Positions 20,060 through 23,748 of a stretch of DNA of 23,748 nucleotides are shown one piece after another (the first letter of the stretch is position 1; every line of letters starts with the position of its first letter). This DNA comes from a virus. The notes beneath the pieces were generated by a model. It did not search any database and was not told where the DNA came from. It worked only from the letters and a program-made list of their open reading frames with translations. The translations under genes and the position numbers were made by a program. The stretch lies in IMG/VR virus record IMGVR_UViG_3300040960_001307, positions 1 to 23,748 of that record. One strand, 5' to 3'.

Positions 20060-20262
20060 CAGATGCCCTTCTTTGCCAGCAATATCTTCAATTCGTGAAT
20101 ACCCTCGACGCATTCTTTGAGCATTTGTTTCAACTCATTATGGTCACTCTCGAGGCGGTACACCCTCCCCTTGAGCTTGGCGATGTCGCTGTTCAAGTTT
20201 ACCCAGACCCCCAAGGCTACGAGGACAGAAGGTATGAGAGTTATCAAGATTTCGATGTTCAT
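20059..20262 (-). CDS. Small membrane/coiled-coil protein, holin- or spanin-like
   Basis: This protein has 67 residues from the ATG at 20262, overlapping the preceding stop as ATGA. An N-terminal hydrophobic helix (MNIEILITLIPSVLVALGVW) is followed by a heptad-type coiled coil (SDIAKLKGRVYRLESDHNEL, KQMLKECVEGIHELKILLAK). A single span with a soluble coiled coil, just before the endolysin, suggests a holin or spanin-like lysis component. The order (membrane first, coil second) differs from XhlA-type proteins. Confidence 0.7.
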   Translation of the reverse strand: MNIEILITLIPSVLVALGVWVNLNSDIAKLKGRVYRLESDHNELKQMLKECVEGIHELKILLAKKGI

Positions 20263-21473
20263 CGTAGGAGGGTTATATGTCCCGTCAGTAGATGCCCCGT
20301 CAGGGAATGGGCGTAGATGGTATAGGTATAGACCCCTTCGGCTGCTCCCTCCCCTGTCCAAGGCTCGTGGATATTGTAGGTATGCCAGACGAGCATCCCC
20401 CATCGGTTGAAGACAGACACCTCCCACGTCCCCCAGCACGAAGTATCGGTCTTCCACTTCCACCTGTCGTTGATTCCGTCGTCGTTAGGCGTGAAGGCAT
20501 TCGGGACGTAGATGTCGCAGCGGTAGCATTCCTCCTGTGTCTCGCAGTCCAAGTATTCCACGACGTGGTGTTGAATAGTATCCCACAGGAAAACAGGCTG
20601 AACCGAGAACACAGTATCAATGAAGGGGAGGTAGAGCGTATCTACCGAGGTCAGCCACAGCGTATCGGTCTCCGTGAGCCATAGCGTATCTGTAAGGATT
20701 TCCGTCAGGATCAAGGTATCCGTCTGCGTGAGGTAGAGGGTGTCCGTTTGGAATTCTGTCAGCCACAAGGTATCGGTCACCAGAAGCGTATCCAACAACG
20801 TCTCCGTAAGCCACAAGGTATCGAGCTGAGTGAGCCACAGCGTATCCGTAACGACAAGCGTATCGAGCTGCTGGACATACAGCGTGTCGGTCTCCGTCAC
20901 CACCACTGTATCGGTCTGGGTTACGTAGAGTGTGTCGTACTCCGTTTGTACGATGATGACATACTGCGGGAAGTACAAGGTATCATAATCGTACACCACG
21001 TCCACCACGTCGTAGCAGAAGCACTCTGTCACCCTGTTATTCCACGGAGTGGGGTCAGGATAGGGCGGGGTGTCGTTGGCTGCCGAGGGTCCGTTGGTCC
21101 ATCCGTAGGGGGAGTCCCATGTGTGGAGGGTCTGACTTCCGTCTATCTGCCAGATGACGAGCTCCACGCATACGCTGTCGCGGAGGTTCCACAGGTTTTG
21201 GAAGTTCGGGTTGAAGACATCCTCGAACTCGTGCGTCCACGTCTCCATCACCGAGAGGTTCGCAGGGAACGAAGCAAAGGCCCACCCTATGTGCCACACA
21301 TCAGAGAGCCCCGGAAGCCATGCCGTGTCCAGTCCCACAGCATGGATGCCCATCACTATCTGGTTAGCTTCTCCGCTTTCGCAGGTCACCGTCCATCCCG
21401 TCTCGCTTGTCGTGAGGCTGAGGTCTACCTGTCCCCAGATTTGAAGTGGAAGAAGAAGCAGGGCGAGTCTCAT
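20259..21473 (-). CDS. Secreted DTL-repeat protein with T9SS type B sorting domain
   Basis: This protein has 404 residues. It begins with a short signal peptide (MRLALLLLPLQIWGQ), then an unrecognised Trp-rich beta domain (about 16-158). About 16 short repeats of the type DTLxxTxx follow (164-288), then a Cys-containing connector (CETQEECYRC, 310-319). The C-terminal domain, 321-404, has YVPNAFTPNDDGINDRWKW, VSVFNRWGMLVW and GVYTYTIYAHSLTGH, with an ITLLR end. It matches the gliding-motility-associated CHU_C/type B sorting domain used by the type IX secretion system. The ATG at 21473 is the only possible start, because a stop lies 12 bases upstream in frame. Export to the host surface is the inferred fate; its role is unknown. 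It sits between head genes and the lysis genes. Confidence 0.8.
   Translation of the reverse strand: MRLALLLLPLQIWGQVDLSLTTSETGWTVTCESGEANQIVMGIHAVGLDTAWLPGLSDVWHIGWAFASFPANLSVMETWTHEFEDVFNPNFQNLWNLRDSVCVELVIWQIDGSQTLHTWDSPYGWTNGPSAANDTPPYPDPTPWNNRVTECFCYDVVDVVYDYDTLYFPQYVIIVQTEYDTLYVTQTDTVVVTETDTLYVQQLDTLVVTDTLWLTQLDTLWLTETLLDTLLVTDTLWLTEFQTDTLYLTQTDTLILTEILTDTLWLTETDTLWLTSVDTLYLPFIDTVFSVQPVFLWDTIQHHVVEYLDCETQEECYRCDIYVPNAFTPNDDGINDRWKWKTDTSCWGTWEVSVFNRWGMLVWHTYNIHEPWTGEGAAEGVYTYTIYAHSLTGHLLTGHITLLR
20610..20984. repeat. Tandem DTL-type repeats coding for residues 164-288
   Basis: On the minus strand the coding DNA repeats units of about 24 bases that encode DTLxxTxx, for example DTLWLTET and DTLYLTQT, with occasional two-residue insertions. 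The copies differ in sequence, mostly at third positions, so they are not recent exact duplications. It is not a CRISPR array: there are no identical repeats or unique spacers. Confidence 0.85.
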
Positions 21474-21516
21474 GGAGCCAGCGTTTCAGAAGTTGGATAT
21501 TGTCTTCTCGGGTCAT
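21364..21516 (-). CDS. Possible 50-residue overlapping gene
   Basis: The ATG at 21516 overlaps the previous stop as ATGA, the junction style used throughout this window, whereas the T9SS-type gene starts 39 bases after that stop. The frame reads MTREDNIQLLKRWLHETRPA and on to GDLRKRRS before TAA. The first 18 residues are protein-like and the rest is Arg/Ser-rich and may be noise. It overlaps the next gene by 110 bases, so it is a low-confidence call. Confidence 0.35.
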   Translation of the reverse strand: MTREDNIQLLKRWLHETRPASSSTSNLGTGRPQPHDKRDGMDGDLRKRRS

Positions 21517-22085
21517 CGGATGGTACGCAAGAGGCGGCGACCCAAGTCAGGGTCCACCCCATCGGCTCCTATCGAGATGGTCATCCCATTCTGATAGTAT
21601 GCGGTGTACTCGGGGATCATGTCAGCGTCCGTATTCGAGGTGTACTCGGGGAAGGAACTCGAGTTGAACATCAGATAGTCCACGAGGCGGGTGGTGTAGA
21701 ACTGTGCATTCTGCCGCGCGTTCTCGATTTCTCGGTGCAGGTCGTCGGGGCCGATGGCTGCCGTGTTCTCTGCCGTCCGAATCACCAGACCTCCGTTGTC
21801 CAATTTGACGTACAAATTAGGCAACATCTCCACCATAGCCCACCATACCGTCACCTTGCGGACGTAAGTGTCCAGAAGGGTCGCGTATGCGCCTGCAACG
21901 GTGCCGTCGTTTACGTCCTTCTTTAGCTTGTTCAGGAGGTCCGTCCCGAGGTACTGCTGGAGGTACTTGTCCTGAGCCAAGATGATAGCCGGAACCATGA
22001 CCGCATCCTCTACCCCTCCGTTGAGCTGGGTGATGCGCTTGATATAATCAGGGTTCACGAAGAGAATCTCTGCTTGTAGTGCCAT
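21513..22085 (-). CDS. Head-tail connector/adaptor-like protein
   Basis: This protein has 190 residues from the ATG at 22085, which overlaps the portal stop as TAATG; an in-frame ATG at 22130 would extend into the portal gene and was rejected. The sequence begins MALQAEILFVNPDYIKRITQ and has a helical VPAIILAQDKYLQQYLGTDL block and a TYVRKVTVWWAMVEMLPNLY helix. Its place directly after the portal and its helical N-terminus fit an adaptor protein that completes the head-tail joint. The assignment is by position and resemblance to small connector proteins of Bacteroidota phages. No catalytic motif is seen. Confidence 0.65.
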   Translation of the reverse strand: MALQAEILFVNPDYIKRITQLNGGVEDAVMVPAIILAQDKYLQQYLGTDLLNKLKKDVNDGTVAGAYATLLDTYVRKVTVWWAMVEMLPNLYVKLDNGGLVIRTAENTAAIGPDDLHREIENARQNAQFYTTRLVDYLMFNSSSFPEYTSNTDADMIPEYTAYYQNGMTISIGADGVDPDLGRRLLRTIR

Positions 22086-23748
22086 TATCGAGGGTTTAAG
22101 TAGCCGTGGTTGGGCATGGTTGAAGGCCATTGACTGACGCGAGGGTCATCATTCGGAGGAAGCGGGTTCTTGCGTCGCTCTTCTTCCGGTAGCTGTGAGA
22201 TAATTTGACGCGCTCGGTTTACGCTGATGCGTTGGTTGTTCTTCTTGAGATACGTCCTACGAATCCACCGATGGTGGCAGTTGGGTCCGCCTTTGAATAA
22301 TAGGATGTCATACGTATCAGTCCCGTTCGGGCCAAATCCGGGATTAACCGCACGAGCCGAAGCTCCTCCGAGTTGTGCGGGGTAATATGGTCCTACCAAA
22401 TCCTCCCTGCGATATACGCGGTTTGCACTCATCATCTTGCGACAGAACTCACGCTCGGGGCTTTTACTCCCATCGTAAGCATAGCGGACCTTGATGATGT
22501 CGTTGTCCATATTGGACTTCGCTTGAGGTTTGGAGGACGGCACAGATGCAAAGCTCCACAGCATATCGTGAGCAAGATCTGTGTCGGGATTGTAATCGCG
22601 CTCGTCGATGAGCTCCCATTCCTCATCCACCTCTTCTCCACGCTCAATAATCCAATCTGCCAAGTCCTCTCTGAGTTGGCATTCCTCCTTCGCTTGGATT
22701 TGGATGGTTGGAACCTCCTGCACCGTCACAAGGGATGAAGTACCCGCAGCGGATAGGATTTGTTGCACCGCGTCCTCTACGATTCTTTGGTAGGGCTTGA
22801 TGACTTGCCTGTCGAAGAGTTCCGAGGCGATTTCAAGCTCTTGCGTATTTCCAAGCTGTCCTGCCGTCTTGACGCCAAACATAGCCGAGCTAACAACGCG
22901 ATGGCCAACCATAATTTTGTCGGACACCTCGGTGCTGAGGAATTGGTATTGCTTGTCGGCATCGGAGAGGGGGAACGGCTCGAAATCGGGCTTTCTGTCG
23001 GGGGAATCCGAGTACGTCACGATGAACTTACCCGCATTGGTAGCCCCAGCGAGCTGACGTTCGATGTCGTTGCGAATCTTCCTACGCTCCTCACTCGCCG
23101 GCACCCCGTTCTTGAAGTGGATGGTGAAGGAAGGAGCGAGTCCGTTCTTGATATTGTTGATATGGTACTTGCCGATTTCCTTGTCGAGCTCGATGTAGTC
23201 GATACTTCCGATGTAGTCGGGCTTGGGGTAGTAGTAGGAACCGGGAGAGAACGGCTTGACGTAAAGGATTTGAGTGGGGTGCTCCAGCTTCATCTCGGGG
23301 TCGAAGGCATGGACCGGGACGGGTTCTTCGAACTTGTCCGACCAGTCCTTCGAATAATAATACCAGTGGCACTCCTCGTTCTCGTCGACCTCGCCTGAGC
23401 GTACGTTCTCAAAGGGGCAGTGGCGTACCTTGGAGATGGTGCTCCGGTCGATGGAATATACAATCTCAAGGGCGAAGCCTCCCTGAATCTTCAGGTCTAC
23501 GCAAGCCTTCCGGATTTCGTCGTCCAAGCCCCACTCCTCAATCTTCAATCGTGCGTCCAAGTCGTTGGCCTGCACCCCATCGCCAAAAATCATGTAGGCG
23601 ATAGAAGTACACAAGGCGTTATGTGTCGCGCTCGACTTGTAGAGGTCGATGAGGTACTGCGGGAAGAGGTTGTCGTCGCCATACTTCACCCACCCCTCAC
23701 GGCTGGGAATCTCCGCATAGGAGCGTTCTTCGTATTCTTTGAGCTTCA
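22085..23748 (-). CDS. Portal protein (5' end beyond window)
   Basis: The frame is open to the right edge with no ATG between 23689 and 23748; residues K-L-K-E-Y...GWVKYGDDN read straight in from outside, so a GTG at 23689 is not the true start. At least 553 residues are present. Typical portal blocks are KYGDDNLFPQYLIDLYKSSA, the VVSSAMFGVKTAGQLGNTQE region and the LFDRQVIKPYQRIVEDAVQQ helix. After about residue 390 (counted from the edge) comes an extra C-terminal domain with EFCRKMMSANRVYRREDL and LFKGGPNCHHRWIRRTYLKK. This Cys/His segment, GGxxCHHxWxRR, also occurs in phage head proteins and may bind metal. The protein forms the ring for DNA entry and works with the terminase. Confidence 0.88.
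   Translation of the reverse strand, partial: KLKEYEERSYAEIPSREGWVKYGDDNLFPQYLIDLYKSSATHNALCTSIAYMIFGDGVQANDLDARLKIEEWGLDDEIRKACVDLKIQGGFALEIVYSIDRSTISKVRHCPFENVRSGEVDENEECHWYYYSKDWSDKFEEPVPVHAFDPEMKLEHPTQILYVKPFSPGSYYYPKPDYIGSIDYIELDKEIGKYHINNIKNGLAPSFTIHFKNGVPASEERRKIRNDIERQLAGATNAGKFIVTYSDSPDRKPDFEPFPLSDADKQYQFLSTEVSDKIMVGHRVVSSAMFGVKTAGQLGNTQELEIASELFDRQVIKPYQRIVEDAVQQILSAAGTSSLVTVQEVPTIQIQAKEECQLREDLADWIIERGEEVDEEWELIDERDYNPDTDLAHDMLWSFASVPSSKPQAKSNMDNDIIKVRYAYDGSKSPEREFCRKMMSANRVYRREDLVGPYYPAQLGGASARAVNPGFGPNGTDTYDILLFKGGPNCHHRWIRRTYLKKNNQRISVNRARQIISQLPEEERRKNPLPPNDDPRVSQWPSTMPNHGYLNPR

Noticed and set aside
20610-20984. CRISPR-like array
   Set aside because: The repeats are in a reading frame, are imperfect, and lack unique spacers; they encode DTL repeats of a protein.
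20748-21926. 392-residue plus-strand reading frame
   Set aside because: It crosses two minus-strand genes and mirrors their codons, has Arg/Val/His-rich sequence with no recognisable domain, and no start context; it is a shadow.
22085-23689. Portal start at the GTG at 23689
   Set aside because: The frame continues upstream in protein-like sequence to the window edge without a stop, so the true start is outside the window.

Overview
The window is a stretch of a tailed double-stranded DNA phage (or prophage) genome. Every gene I can support lies on the minus strand, so genes are read from the right end of the window to the left. Evidence for a phage is direct: portal protein, both terminase subunits, a tail-tape-measure-type protein, an HK97-gp10-like protein, a receptor-binding-type tail protein and an M15 peptidase endolysin. 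A host in the Bacteroidota is indicated by three things. The one clear promoter has the Bacteroidota form (TTTG, 19 bases, TAnnTTTG). Shine-Dalgarno sequences are generally absent, and leaders are A-rich. One phage gene encodes a type B type-IX-secretion sorting domain that only a T9SS-bearing Bacteroidota cell could use. No integrase, tRNA, CRISPR array or insertion sequence is visible. The major capsid protein is not in the window.

Layout in the direction of transcription. (1) 23748-18658, head and lysis block: portal (5' end beyond the window), head-tail connector-like protein, a secreted repeat protein with a T9SS type B C-terminal domain, a small membrane/coiled-coil protein, an M15 peptidase, a calcineurin-like phosphoesterase and a small membrane protein. 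(2) 18634-18546: a strong intrinsic terminator followed at once by a promoter, the only sizeable regulatory gap in the window. (3) 18524-12712, early/regulatory block: a run of tiny proteins, two helix-turn-helix proteins, a Mom-like DNA-modification protein, a replication-initiator-like winged-helix protein, a helicase-loader-like protein, a NinG/Rap-type nuclease, a sigma-70-type factor, a Cys-rich protein and a DnaA-domain-IV-like protein. (4) 12791-10112, DNA modification and packaging: ParB-methyltransferase fusion, small and large terminase. (5) 10125-1, tail block: a split gene joined across a T9 run (probable -1 frameshift), tail completion, a large receptor-binding-type protein, small membrane proteins, two large tail proteins and a tape-measure-type protein that runs off the left edge.

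The genes are extremely tightly packed. Most stop and start codons overlap as ATGA, TAATG or TGATG, which suggests translational coupling along long polycistronic messages. This rule was used to correct several starts and to find six genes of 34-57 residues, plus one weaker 50-residue candidate.

The most interesting items are the phage-borne T9SS type B protein with its eight-residue DTL repeats, the slippery-site gene in the tail block, the Mom-like modification gene close to a methyltransferase, and a receptor-binding protein. In that last protein a carbohydrate-binding-type module of different base composition has been inserted into a beta domain that survives intact in a paralogue about 1 kb away.
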